Below the pieces are notes generated by a model. It had not been told where the DNA came from, did no database searches, and saw only the letters and a list, made by a program, of their open reading frames with translations. Of a stretch of DNA of 64,000 bases, positions 1 to 7,874 are shown piece after piece. Numbering within the stretch: the first letter of the stretch is position 1; the number at the start of each line of letters is the position of its first letter. A program made the translations under genes and the position numbers. Source of the stretch: JARIHD01 sp035758825 (GTDB taxonomy: Bacteria; Patescibacteriota; Saccharimonadia; Saccharimonadales; UBA4665); NCBI GenBank assembly GCA_035758825.1, contig DASTWA010000008.1, forward strand, positions 1 to 64,000. Direction: 5' to 3'.

Positions 1-122
1 AGCTTACGTATGACCACATCCTCAAGGGAGTATGGACGCTCAAACGAAAAACGGGCCGACCACGTATAGTCTACGCGTGGACCGCGAACATAGGGGTGAA
101 GTCGTTCTGATGCAGTTTTCAT
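1..122 (-). CDS. Partial hypothetical protein running off the left edge
   Basis: An open frame of 40 codons starts with ATG at 122 and reads leftward to the edge without a stop (begins MKTASERLHPYVRGPRVDY). No family is recognised from this fragment. What supports a gene is the position of a good promoter: an extended -10 (TGGTATAAT, complement of 132-137) lies 9 nt before the ATG, so the mRNA would be leaderless or nearly so, as for several other genes in this window. No Shine-Dalgarno is visible. The sequence is too short to exclude a chance frame. Confidence 0.4.
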   Translation of the reverse strand, partial: MKTASERLHPYVRGPRVDYTWSARFSFERPYSLEDVVIRK

Positions 123-131
123 AGAAAGTAT

Positions 132-159
132 ATTATACCATAATGGTGGCAACAACCAA
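132..159 (-). promoter_or_regulatory. Minus-strand promoter for the partial left-edge gene
   Basis: Read on the minus strand: -35 TTGGTT (154-159), 16-nt spacer, -10 TATAAT (132-137) with an extended TG. The start codon is 9 nt downstream. Confidence 0.45.
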
Positions 160-328
160 CGTTTTGCTGTAATTCGTCAAAAAGCTCTCGAATCCGTATT
201 ACCCGCTCGCGCTCAGATATTGCTGAACATATGTTTGTCTTGTGGCGTATTATTTTCCAGCTTATAGTGGCTAGTGTTAAATGACCTAGTTGTTTTGAGA
301 TAAACAAAAGCTAGCAAGAGGGTGGGTT

Positions 329-1063
329 ATGTCGAGACTTCCCAAAGTTGGTGACGACAATAATAACTGGGGGACAATCCTCAATGATTTTCTTTTGCAG
401 GAGCATAACGCTGATGGCTCACTTAAGATAAGAAGCAACATAAGTAACGTTGATAATACGAGCGACGCAGATAAGCCGGTCTCTACAGCTGTGCAGGCGG
501 CATTGGACGGCAAGCAGCAAGCTGGCTCAAACATCAATTACTATGGTGTTATCAGGGTCGATTATTCCAACCTTATATTAACAGGCTTTTCAGTAGGTAC
601 TGATCGGAACTTTCCGTTTGCGACAGCTACCGCTACGCTGGATACCTATGTAGAGAGCTGGCCGGCCAATGTCGCTGTAGCCGACCGTACTTACGATCCG
701 TCCTTTTACAATTCAACTACAAATAGGCTTCGCGAAAATCCGCTTGCCAGGCAGGTCCACTCTTGGCGCGTACAGTGGCGTTTTTATAACAAGACATCCG
801 CATCCTCAGGCACCATAACGCTGGAGTTATATAATCCAGATAGCGGATTTGTTGTATCTCAGCGCTCGACTACATTGGCCGGAGAAACGAGTGGCTCATC
901 GCTGCTAATATTAACTTCGGTTTCGGATGAACGAAGCTTGCCTGCCGGCAGGGGTTATTTAGTTAGGGCGCATACCAGTTTTACAGACTCTAACTTAACC
1001 GTAGAAATAACGGCAATACTGCGTGCATCATACGGCAAAGAGAACACGTTTGTTGCTTTGTAG
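329..1063 (+). CDS. Hypothetical protein with N-terminal 'GDDNNNWG' module
   Basis: 244 residues, ATG start preceded by a purine-rich GAGGGTGG site. Residues 6-40 carry the pattern GDDNNNWGTILNDFL followed by an HNADGSLK stretch; similar openings occur at the N-terminus of several large surface or phage-tail-like proteins of Saccharibacteria (recollection of the family, not checked). The rest is rich in Ser, Thr, Asn and Tyr and looks beta-rich, e.g. alternating polar/hydrophobic runs at residues 140-240. There is no signal peptide or membrane segment. A structural or surface-associated role is a guess. It stands alone between the left-edge gene and the convergent Nudix gene. Confidence 0.7.
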   Translation: MSRLPKVGDDNNNWGTILNDFLLQEHNADGSLKIRSNISNVDNTSDADKPVSTAVQAALDGKQQAGSNINYYGVIRVDYSNLILTGFSVGTDRNFPFATATATLDTYVESWPANVAVADRTYDPSFYNSTTNRLRENPLARQVHSWRVQWRFYNKTSASSGTITLELYNPDSGFVVSQRSTTLAGETSGSSLLILTSVSDERSLPAGRGYLVRAHTSFTDSNLTVEITAILRASYGKENTFVAL

Positions 1064-1096
1064 GACATGTGTAGACTTCGGTACTTCCCATATTCG

Positions 1097-1870
1097 CTAT
1101 CGCCGTGCCGCACCTAGAGCCTGATGCACCAAAAAACGATGTGCCCCAAATAGCGCTAACCTGTCCTGTCTCAGCTCTTGGGTCGGGGCCCACAGCACCT
1201 CTGTTGATTCGTTGTCGGCACAAGTGACTTCGGGCAGCGGGCCACCTTCGGGCAGTTCTACCAAGTACGATGTGTCTATGGGCCAGGCATGTGCGGTAAG
1301 CCGGATATCGGCCACCGGGCCGCTATAGGTCTGGGTAATGCGGGCGTTCTTGGGTATAGTCAGGCCTGTCTCTTCGCGCACTTCACGGATCATGCCTTCT
1401 TTAGCTGTTTCGTCGTCCTCTACAAAACCGCCGGGTATAGACCATTGGCCGGTGTCTGCGCGGCGCGCCAGTAAGGTATGGTTATCTTTCTGGATGACCG
1501 CATCAGTAGTACGAGCCGGACCCCAGATCCACATTGCACCTTTGTTAGTCAGGACACCGATGAGCGGATCGGCGATCATGCGCGCAAACCATGGATGCAA
1601 CGGGCGGCCCTTGGAATCAAGCTCGAGGCCTGCTGCTTCCAGCCGGACTTGTTCATCGGCGGATACATCGCGCGCAGTGTCTAAGCCCTCGGGGTGTCCG
1701 GCCACATCCCAATCCCCTTCCGGCAAGATGATACGTCCTTCCGGCGTCCGAGGCAGTTCCTCGTAGGGCATAACTAACCGGTCTGCCCGAAACGGATACC
1801 CTCGATATGGGTCTTGTAGGCCTTCACGCATGAGTTGCAGATTTTCTTCTATTGCAAACTGGTTTTCCAT
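1097..1870 (-). CDS. Nudix hydrolase, ADP-ribose pyrophosphatase-like
   Basis: 257 residues from the ATG at 1870, which has a strong AGGAGG 6 nt upstream; a longer reading to 1903 lacks a ribosome site. Residues about 143-166 form a complete Nudix box (GG, five residues on E, then REVREETG), so the Mg-binding Glu residues are present. The segment before it, with a 'WGPARTTDAV' stretch and 'GQWSIPGG', resembles the NUDT9 type of ADP-ribose pyrophosphatase, which cleaves ADP-ribose to AMP and ribose 5-phosphate. The gene lies just downstream of an NrtR-type regulator and its promoter is covered by palindromes that look like NrtR operators, which fits a role in NAD/ADP-ribose turnover. Substrate is inferred, not shown. 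Confidence 0.8.
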   Translation of the reverse strand: MENQFAIEENLQLMREGLQDPYRGYPFRADRLVMPYEELPRTPEGRIILPEGDWDVAGHPEGLDTARDVSADEQVRLEAAGLELDSKGRPLHPWFARMIADPLIGVLTNKGAMWIWGPARTTDAVIQKDNHTLLARRADTGQWSIPGGFVEDDETAKEGMIREVREETGLTIPKNARITQTYSGPVADIRLTAHAWPIDTSYLVELPEGGPLPEVTCADNESTEVLWAPTQELRQDRLALFGAHRFLVHQALGAARR

Positions 1871-1966
1871 CTCTGCCTCCTTTTGCACCGTTTGAGGGCG
1901 CACCGAACAAGCCGGTTAGCCAGCCTGGCGGACTTCCGGCCTATCAATTTTAGTTATTGTAGACGC

Positions 1967-2024
1967 AACACTAAGTAGTGCTAAAACCACAATATAACAC
2001 GGGTTAGTGTACAGTCAACACTAA
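1967..2024 (-). promoter_or_regulatory. Promoter of the Nudix gene with two palindromic operators
   Basis: On the minus strand: -35 TTGACT (2013-2018), 16 nt, -10 TATATT (1991-1996). A perfect 7-7-7 inverted repeat, TTAGTGT...ACACTAA at 2004-2024, covers the -35. A second palindrome, CACTA-AG-TAGTG at 1969-1980, sits just after the -10. A 21-bp site with TTAGTGT arms over the promoter is what an NrtR-type repressor would be expected to use. Confidence 0.65.
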
Positions 2025-2038
2025 GTAAAAGGCAAAAT

Positions 2039-2072
2039 TAAAAGGGCCTCTGTTTTAGCTAGAGCCCCTTTT
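2039..2072 (-). terminator. Terminator after the NrtR-type gene
   Basis: Stem AAAAGGGGCTCT / AGAGGCCCTTTT (one bulge) right after the stop of the upstream regulator gene on the minus strand, ending in a short T run. Confidence 0.6.
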
Positions 2073-2074
2073 AT

Positions 2075-2755
2075 TTAGGCAAAGGTCGGATCCAGCGTTA
2101 TCAGTTGGCGCTGCTTAAATGTATACAAAGCCGCCGGCCGATGGGCCCCGTCTTTAGCGAGCTCGTCAGTAGGGGCAAGCACATCGAGCGCCAGCCAGCG
2201 CTTACGGAAGTTACGCTTATCCAGTCTTTTTCCAAGTATCGCTTCGTACGCAGTTTGTAGTTGCGTGAGAGTAAACTTCTCTGGCATAAGAGCAAATATG
2301 GCATTAGTGTGGATGACATGCGAGCGCAGGCGTTGCATAGCGTATGTAATAATTTCCTTATGGTCATAAGCGAGGCGAGGCAGCTTAACGACCGGGAAGA
2401 ACTGGGGGTTCTGCGTGGTGTCTGATCCGGCTGGCACTGTCTTATGAGCCAGTGACATGTACGTTATGCTAATAGTGTGCCCGCGGGGATCGCGATCGAC
2501 GTTGTCGAATGCATGAAGCTGCATTGTCAGGGGTAACGCTTTGTATTCGATGCCAGCCTTACGGCTCAGTACTCCTGCGAGTGCCTGATGTGTCGTTTCG
2601 CCGCGATGGTTGTAGCCGCCAGGCAAGGCCCACTCGCCAATGTACGGCTCATAAATACGTTGGATGAGCAGCACGTAGAGCTCATTATGAATGAGTTGGA
2701 ACAAAACGCTGTCGACGGTGACTATAGGGCCCTGATACCCCGGGTCGGGATTCAT
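2075..2755 (-). CDS. nrtR: NrtR-type Nudix-related transcriptional regulator
   Basis: 226 residues from ATG 2755 (a GTG two codons earlier is possible). Residues 10-145 form a Nudix fold ('YIGEWALPGG') whose box is degenerate: after the GG the catalytic REXXEE is replaced (ALAGVLSRKAG), as expected for the ligand-sensing, non-catalytic domain of NrtR. Residues about 150-226 form a winged helix ('FTLTQLQTAYEAILG', 'DKRNFRKRW'), the usual NrtR C-terminus. NrtR proteins repress NAD-related genes and are released by ADP-ribose. The palindromes on its own promoter (2805-2815) and on the downstream Nudix promoter support autoregulation and control of the Nudix gene. Confidence 0.85.
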   Translation of the reverse strand: MNPDPGYQGPIVTVDSVLFQLIHNELYVLLIQRIYEPYIGEWALPGGYNHRGETTHQALAGVLSRKAGIEYKALPLTMQLHAFDNVDRDPRGHTISITYMSLAHKTVPAGSDTTQNPQFFPVVKLPRLAYDHKEIITYAMQRLRSHVIHTNAIFALMPEKFTLTQLQTAYEAILGKRLDKRNFRKRWLALDVLAPTDELAKDGAHRPAALYTFKQRQLITLDPTFA

Positions 2756-2789
2756 ATACACACCACTACTTTATGCAGATATTGCCGTT

Positions 2790-2818
2790 ATTATACTAAT
2801 AATTACACTAAGTGTCAA
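2790..2818 (-). promoter_or_regulatory. Consensus promoter of nrtR with internal operator
   Basis: Minus strand TTGACA (2813-2818), 17 nt, TATAAT (2790-2795): a near-perfect promoter. The spacer holds the palindrome ACACT-A-AGTGT (2805-2815), sharing half-sites with the operators at 1967-2024. A further pair of half-sites (CACT 2871-2874, AGTG 2881-2884) lies before the divergent gene at 2906, upstream of its -10 TATATT (2894-2899). Confidence 0.7.
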
Positions 2819-2905
2819 TTGCACAATAACTGCTGTGCTTCGGCCAGAATGTCATTCGTGATATAGTGCACACTTAGAATAGTGACGATGTGATATATTC
2901 CATTC

Positions 2906-3709
2906 ATGAAAATCACCATCCTCGCAGAAAACCTAACCTTTACCGACGACCATTTTTTTGGTGAACCTGGTCCTTCGTACTGGATCGAAGCCGATGGGAA
3001 AAACATCTTGTTCGATACGGGATTTTCGGATCTGTTTGTCGCTAACGCCCAAAAATTAGGCGTTGATCTAAAACACAAGGATGCCATTGTCCTCAGCCAT
3101 GGCCACAATGACCATGCGACAGGTCTCAAAGACTTTCCCTGCCCTTCAAAAAGTGTTTCGCTCATCGCCCACCCAGACGCCCTAATTCCTAAGTACGGCG
3201 CAAAATCATACATTGGCGCGTCAATTTCGGCCGCCGAAGCTGAGGCCCGCTATGCATACACGCCCTCGGCTGAACCGTACTTTATAACGCCAAATATAGC
3301 GTTTTTGGGCGAAATCCCTCAGGTGCATAATTTTGAGCCTAGGGCCCAGGTCGGTAATCTCAAAATTGGCGGCAAGAGCAAGCCCGACTACCTCATCGAC
3401 GACAGCGCCCTGGCGGTCAATACTGCAAAAGGAGTAGCAGTGGTCACCGGCTGTTCCCACTCGGGGATATGCAATATCATCGAGCAAGCCAAGAAAGTAT
3501 TTGGAGTCAAAACAATCCACAGCGTCTTGGGAGGATTCCATTTGCGGAGTGCCGGCAGCGAACGGCTGCAAAAAGTGACCGACTTTTTTGCCAAAAATGT
3601 TACCGGCACCGTATACGCCGGACATTGTACCGGCTTTAACGCAAAATACTTGCTAAACACAAGAGTACCGGTCGAAGAAGCATTTGTCGGAAAAATAGTT
3701 CAGGGATAA
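2906..3709 (+). CDS. Metallo-beta-lactamase-fold protein (COG1237-like)
   Basis: 267 residues. The metal-binding motif HGHNDHATG lies near residue 70, preceded by 'NILFDTGFSDLF'; later ligands are probably in 'VTGCSHSG' (about 180) and 'GGFHL' (about 211). The order and the TGC-H and GGFHL signatures match the family annotated as dihydropteridine-type or methanopterin-precursor MBL hydrolases (COG1237); the true substrate is not known. The -10 TATATT ends 6 nt before the ATG, so the transcript is probably leaderless. It is divergent from nrtR and shares the intergenic half-sites, so NrtR control is possible. Confidence 0.8.
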   Translation: MKITILAENLTFTDDHFFGEPGPSYWIEADGKNILFDTGFSDLFVANAQKLGVDLKHKDAIVLSHGHNDHATGLKDFPCPSKSVSLIAHPDALIPKYGAKSYIGASISAAEAEARYAYTPSAEPYFITPNIAFLGEIPQVHNFEPRAQVGNLKIGGKSKPDYLIDDSALAVNTAKGVAVVTGCSHSGICNIIEQAKKVFGVKTIHSVLGGFHLRSAGSERLQKVTDFFAKNVTGTVYAGHCTGFNAKYLLNTRVPVEEAFVGKIVQG

Positions 3710-3712
3710 CCG

Positions 3713-4375
3713 ATGCCCAAACACACTCGATCCGTTTTGGTTTCCGAACTAGTGCGACGCGACCAGGAGCTTTCTGGGAGTTGGATTTTGCCGGATGAAA
3801 TTGCTTTACAGGCGCTCTGCACGCGGCTTAATGTACGCACCCCGTCCATACGACGGCCTTTTGCGATAATAAGCGACGACGACGTGAGCATAAAAAGTAT
3901 GGTTTCTAATAATTATGGCGGACAGATGCCGGTTTATCATCGTATACCCGTGTTCTCCCAAATGCCCGCAACCGATCAGCAACCGGTAACTGAGATTCGG
4001 CACGACAGGCTGCTTCAGCGGCCGATGGTCGTACAGCTACACAGGCTACGTCCGAATGACTCAGCCCTGCAAGACAAGCTGAATCAGGCTGTAGCAACGA
4101 GGCTCTGGGAGCCTGTCCGCTCCAAACGCGCCGCCGCCTTGGACGCGTTGGGCTTTGCCGCCACAGCCGGTACGATAGCGGCCGTTGACAGTGCTATGTA
4201 CCTCCATAATATCGATAGTGGTTGGATTATGGGCGCATCGGCTGTGACTTTGATGGCCGGGATGGCCGGTACGCTCAATCTGGCTGAGGCCTCCAAACCC
4301 GCCTTGCCTCAGCTTCCGTCCGAGATAGATCCCCCTCTGCGAATCGAGGATGAGCCGATACCCTATTGCATTTAA
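3713..4375 (+). CDS. Hypothetical protein with C-terminal membrane segments
   Basis: 220 residues, starting 3 nt after the stop of the MBL gene, so the two are probably co-transcribed. The first 120 residues are soluble and Arg/Gln-rich. Residues about 139-190 contain two hydrophobic stretches ('LGFAATAGTIAAV' and 'MGASAVTLMAGMAGTL'), suggesting a C-terminal hairpin in the membrane. No family recognised. Confidence 0.65.
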   Translation: MPKHTRSVLVSELVRRDQELSGSWILPDEIALQALCTRLNVRTPSIRRPFAIISDDDVSIKSMVSNNYGGQMPVYHRIPVFSQMPATDQQPVTEIRHDRLLQRPMVVQLHRLRPNDSALQDKLNQAVATRLWEPVRSKRAAALDALGFAATAGTIAAVDSAMYLHNIDSGWIMGASAVTLMAGMAGTLNLAEASKPALPQLPSEIDPPLRIEDEPIPYCI

Positions 4376-4401
4376 CTGAGCTTACGCTTATAACCAAAGG
4401 T

Positions 4402-4608
4402 ATGGCAAAGAACGAAAACAACATCATCAAGATCAACAAACAAAAAGACGGAGCTATGGGCTTTACGCTCTTTGTGTCATTCATTGGCGCCGCGGTGTAT
4501 TTTGTTAACCAGGTAGACGGCTTCTGGAATATCATGGGGGCTATCTGTAAGGCTCTTGTTTGGCCGGCGATACTGGTGTACAATATTTTGCAGTCATTTA
4601 CCGCGTAA
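4402..4608 (+). CDS. Small membrane protein
   Basis: 68 residues from the ATG at 4402; a TTG at 4366 would add 12 residues. A short Lys/Asn-rich head is followed by two hydrophobic stretches (GFTLFVSFIGAAVYFV and IMGAICKALVWPAILVYNIL). Follows the previous gene closely and is followed by a terminator-like hairpin. No function can be assigned. Confidence 0.5.
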   Translation: MAKNENNIIKINKQKDGAMGFTLFVSFIGAAVYFVNQVDGFWNIMGAICKALVWPAILVYNILQSFTA

Positions 4609-4626
4609 ACAGCGAGCATACTAGCA

Positions 4627-4687
4627 AAAAAACGGACCACCGCAAAACATGTCATTACCCGACTCATACCCTGTTGGTCCGTTTTTT
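4627..4687 (+). terminator. Long-loop terminator-like hairpin enclosing the next start codon
   Basis: A perfect 13-bp inverted repeat (4627-4639 with 4675-4687, core CGGACCA/TGGTCCG flanked by A6/T6) has a 35-nt loop. It lies where the small membrane gene should terminate, but the ATG (4649) of the following gene is inside the loop. Confidence 0.6.
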
Positions 4688-5500
4688 GATGAACGTTTTC
4701 AAGCAACGCTTGACTTTGAGCAAGGCCCCGATCGTGGGTATGGTTTTGTTGAAGGCGATTATTCCGAAGATGAATTATTCAAAAATCCCGAATCACCAAC
4801 AGTCCGACAAGTTGGTGATGTTGTTTTGCGTGGAGTCGAAGCACATCTTGCCGGATACCTAGAAGCCCTGCTGAATCAACAGGACGGTGAACCAATCGTC
4901 GGACTAGACGTCGGCGCCGGCCTGGGTTTGACCTGGTTGCGGCTGGCTAAAGCATTCAAACCCAGGGTCGAAGCCGGTGATTTGGTTTTGGCAACTACAA
5001 ACGCCCACGGTAGGGATCAATTCTTAATGAGAACGACGTCGGATATATTCGACGAATATCACACACTATCATCAGAGATTGGCTGCTACGTGGCTACAAT
5101 CAACACGCCGTTTCGGAATATATCATCCCAAAGCGTACCCATTGGCTCCGGAAAACGGCTGCCATTACTCGGCAATACGTCATTGGTGCACGAACAGCGG
5201 TCATTAACTCAGTGGGGAATGTTACCCGAAGTAGAGATTGTTGGTGTTGGCAGCTTGTTGTCGCAGGATGGCATCGGGCTATTTCGTGCCAGCAGCGGGC
5301 AGCGGCTGCGAGACCCGTACTTCGGGCCAACCAACGATGCCAATAGCGGCAAATGGAAGGGAGTCGATATTGCCTACACCGTACTACAAGAAAGCCTGGG
5401 ATTAAGACAGACCGGCACTCTTGACAGGGACGGCGTAGCGCTTCCTTTAGACTACCGGTTGTCCTATGGTCCGCTGGCCCGAATCAATGACTTAGTGTAG
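4649..5500 (+). CDS. Hypothetical protein with a methyltransferase-like glycine motif
   Basis: 283 residues. Residues 80-100 read 'GLDVGAGLGLTWLRLA', which resembles motif I (SAM-binding glycine loop) of class I methyltransferases, followed by an acidic position 'EAGDLVLATTNAHG'. Later motifs are not clear, and the C-terminal half ('VEIVGVGSLLSQDGIGLFRASSG') does not match a family I know. The start codon sits in the loop of a terminator-like hairpin; no alternative in-frame start is visible soon after. Confidence 0.6.
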   Translation: MSLPDSYPVGPFFDERFQATLDFEQGPDRGYGFVEGDYSEDELFKNPESPTVRQVGDVVLRGVEAHLAGYLEALLNQQDGEPIVGLDVGAGLGLTWLRLAKAFKPRVEAGDLVLATTNAHGRDQFLMRTTSDIFDEYHTLSSEIGCYVATINTPFRNISSQSVPIGSGKRLPLLGNTSLVHEQRSLTQWGMLPEVEIVGVGSLLSQDGIGLFRASSGQRLRDPYFGPTNDANSGKWKGVDIAYTVLQESLGLRQTGTLDRDGVALPLDYRLSYGPLARINDLV

Positions 5501-5602
5501 ATTATTTACGTTTCGGCATTTTTATGTTAAAATTTGCGCGCAATCAGACGTTTTGTCTCATTGTGCATCTCTCGGTTCTACTGCAGAAAGCAGGTGGCAA
5601 TC

Positions 5603-7672
5603 ATGCCAAGCCGTCCGGACCTCCCTCCCAGGGTTTCTGGTCCCACCCCGCCATCCAGGCAGGAACGCAAGTCACCGCCCTGGTGGCTATTGCCGTTCAC
5701 GCTCGTGGCCATCATCGCCTGGGCTGTCATCGACATCGTCAAGGCGCTATGGGAAGGACGTAAAACCGTCGCAGTTCTGGTCGCGCTCGCCCTGTTGGCT
5801 GGCGGTGGCTGGTACGGATACAAGTGGTACACGGACCCTCCGGCTGCGGCCATCGGGTATCCAACGAACCCCTCGTTCAAGAGCGATGACGGTAACGTCA
5901 TGCTCACCGTACCTGATCGTGCCATGAAAAAGGGCACCCAGGTCAGCTTTACCAGCGAAGCCAAGTACACCGAAAGTGTCACGGACAGCAAGCTGGCTTT
6001 CAAGCCGGTAAGCACTCCCGTCGACATCAAGGTGGCCCAAGGTTCGCTGATGTCGGACAAAGTAGCCGTCACGTTGAAGTATGACCCCAAACTCATCCCC
6101 AAGGAACTCAACTCCCGGCAGGTGGGCATGGTGGTCTACGACCCCGACCTCGGCTCGTGGGTACCCATCCTGAACGCCAAGGCTGACCCCAAGACCGGAA
6201 CGGTCACTGCGCTCGCGCCGCACTTCTCGTGGTTCGCAGCCATCGTGCTCGATCCGCTCCAAAGTGTCGTGGAGGTCGCAGGCCAGGCCATCAAGACGGT
6301 CGTTGACAGCACTGTCACAGTCGCAAGTTGGACGATCGGCCTCATCAACAACCTCGCTGGCAACATCGTAAAGGACTTGTTCGGCATTGCACCCGAACTC
6401 AAGTGCGGTACGACAAGCAAGCAGGTTGAGGTCAGCACGGCCAGCGCACTGGACATGCTCAGCGGCTGCGTTGAGGCTGCCGACAAGAACGACCGCCTGC
6501 GTCTCCGGAACGGCTACGCTTTCCCGATGCTCACGCGAGACCTGCCCAAGGGCATAACGCTCGCAGAAAGCGACATCTGGGACAACGGAGCCGATATTCC
6601 GGATCTGATCCGTAGTTCGTTCTGGGCTTCCAACGGCAAGATGTACCTGTCCGGCGCCTCCCTGGCCTCGGCCACGGTGACACCTGACCTGCAAAAGGCA
6701 ACGCTCACCATGGACATCGACAGTGAAGCCGTCGCTACCAGCATCGGCCTCGCCGTCCTGATGGCGTTCTCGCCTTCGACAACAGCAGCCAAAGCAGCCC
6801 TCAGGGTCGCCGCGGAAACTGTCGCCAAGGGTAAAAAGATCGCCGATATGGTCGACAAGAACGCCGCCTGGGTCCAACAGACCTACGGCACGCTGGATTG
6901 CATCGTCGGCGCTTCACATGAGCCCATCGATAGCATGTTCGGCCAGGATGGCTACGAGACCGCAGCCGACGTCGCGCATGACTGTCTGGGTACGACACTG
7001 GATGGTCTCAACCTCGAAGGCGCGCTGTCAGAGGTCCTGAGCAGCATCAAGGTCATCCCCCAGGTCATCCAGACCGTGGTCTATGGGACCTCCGATGCCG
7101 TTCTGGCCTCTCTGCCCCAGCAGCTCGATGGCATCAAGATGAAGCCGCCGGCTGCCACGGTCATCCGGAAGGGAACGGCAACCCAGCCGAGCACCCCAAA
7201 GGACGACAGCAAGGCATCGACGCCTGCAACCAGTGGCAACTGGGGTAACTTCAAGTCTCTGGTCGGCACCTGGAAGGGCGGCGTAACTACTCTGGTCATC
7301 AAGGAGGACGCCACTGGGATCTACGGGCTCAGTCAGTTCACCTGCCTGAACAATCCCGACACCGGTACGTTTACCTGGTGCGTGATCAAGGGAAACCTCT
7401 CCTTCATGCCCGGCGAACGCTCCTCTGTCTGGTTTGGTACGCCAAGCGCAACAGTCAAGGAGGATGGCGCTCCCCTGACCCCCCTGCCGGAGACGGTCCA
7501 GTACTTCAAGCAGTTCGCTGGAAACCTCACCCTGGCAGACGATGGGCACTCCATCATCCTCACAGTCGCGGCCCAGCCCGGGACGAAACTCGAGTACTGC
7601 GACAGCTACATGCTGAAGCACAGTAACGACCCGAGCTCCCCCCATTGGGCGCGATGCGACGGCAACCCGTAA
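5603..7672 (+). CDS. Large membrane-anchored protein of unknown function
   Basis: 689 residues from ATG 5603 with a CAGGTGG site upstream. After a Pro/Arg-rich head there are two membrane segments (about residues 27-46 and 55-73), then a long extracytoplasmic region. Residues about 85-210 look like a beta domain of the ZU5 type ('VPDRAMKKGTQVSF ... VGMVVYDPDLGSWVPI'). The middle has paired Cys residues that could form disulfides; residues 555-580 are a Ser/Thr/Pro linker, and the last ~110 residues form a separate compact domain with several Cys and Trp. Codon use is distinctly GC-ending compared with the housekeeping genes nearby, and a long inverted repeat follows the stop. Confidence 0.75.
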   Translation: MPSRPDLPPRVSGPTPPSRQERKSPPWWLLPFTLVAIIAWAVIDIVKALWEGRKTVAVLVALALLAGGGWYGYKWYTDPPAAAIGYPTNPSFKSDDGNVMLTVPDRAMKKGTQVSFTSEAKYTESVTDSKLAFKPVSTPVDIKVAQGSLMSDKVAVTLKYDPKLIPKELNSRQVGMVVYDPDLGSWVPILNAKADPKTGTVTALAPHFSWFAAIVLDPLQSVVEVAGQAIKTVVDSTVTVASWTIGLINNLAGNIVKDLFGIAPELKCGTTSKQVEVSTASALDMLSGCVEAADKNDRLRLRNGYAFPMLTRDLPKGITLAESDIWDNGADIPDLIRSSFWASNGKMYLSGASLASATVTPDLQKATLTMDIDSEAVATSIGLAVLMAFSPSTTAAKAALRVAAETVAKGKKIADMVDKNAAWVQQTYGTLDCIVGASHEPIDSMFGQDGYETAADVAHDCLGTTLDGLNLEGALSEVLSSIKVIPQVIQTVVYGTSDAVLASLPQQLDGIKMKPPAATVIRKGTATQPSTPKDDSKASTPATSGNWGNFKSLVGTWKGGVTTLVIKEDATGIYGLSQFTCLNNPDTGTFTWCVIKGNLSFMPGERSSVWFGTPSATVKEDGAPLTPLPETVQYFKQFAGNLTLADDGHSIILTVAAQPGTKLEYCDSYMLKHSNDPSSPHWARCDGNP

Positions 7673-7708
7673 CCGATCGAGGTGCAGTAAGGCTGCAACA
7701 TAGCGGCC

Positions 7709-7762
7709 GCGGTGGTGTGGTATTTTGCGTAGATTCGTCTACAACAAACATCACACCACCGC
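7709..7762 (+). repeat. Long inverted repeat downstream of the anchored protein gene
   Basis: Perfect 11-bp arms (GCGGTGGTGTG at 7709-7719 with its complement at 7752-7762) around a 32-nt loop. No U-tract follows. One of a recurring class of hairpins found just after cargo genes in this window. Confidence 0.7.
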
Positions 7763-7780
7763 ACGCACCACAAGGAATTA

Positions 7781-7820
7781 TTGAGCGACAAAATAACATA
7801 AGTATGATATAATATATAAT
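7781..7820 (+). promoter_or_regulatory. Probable promoter of the 7875 gene
   Basis: TTGAGC (7781-7786), 16 nt, TATGAT (7803-7808), with further overlapping TATAAT boxes up to 7820; which -10 is used cannot be decided. Confidence 0.45.
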
Positions 7821-7874
7821 GCACACCTCTTCGAGGAATCATGTGCGACCACTCACTTTAGGATGTGATCAACG

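Noticed and set aside
119..307. Minus-strand frame with 'ISKQLGHLTLAT', reminiscent of the C-terminal motif of tyrosine recombinases
   Set aside because: The resemblance is only about ten residues, the following Tyr-containing motif is missing, and the region overlaps a good promoter for the left-edge gene.
5747..6877. Long antisense frames (up to about 376 codons) across the 5603-7672 gene
   Set aside because: They are explained by GC-ending codons of the sense gene; composition is Asp/Val/Arg-biased and no ribosome site or family is visible.
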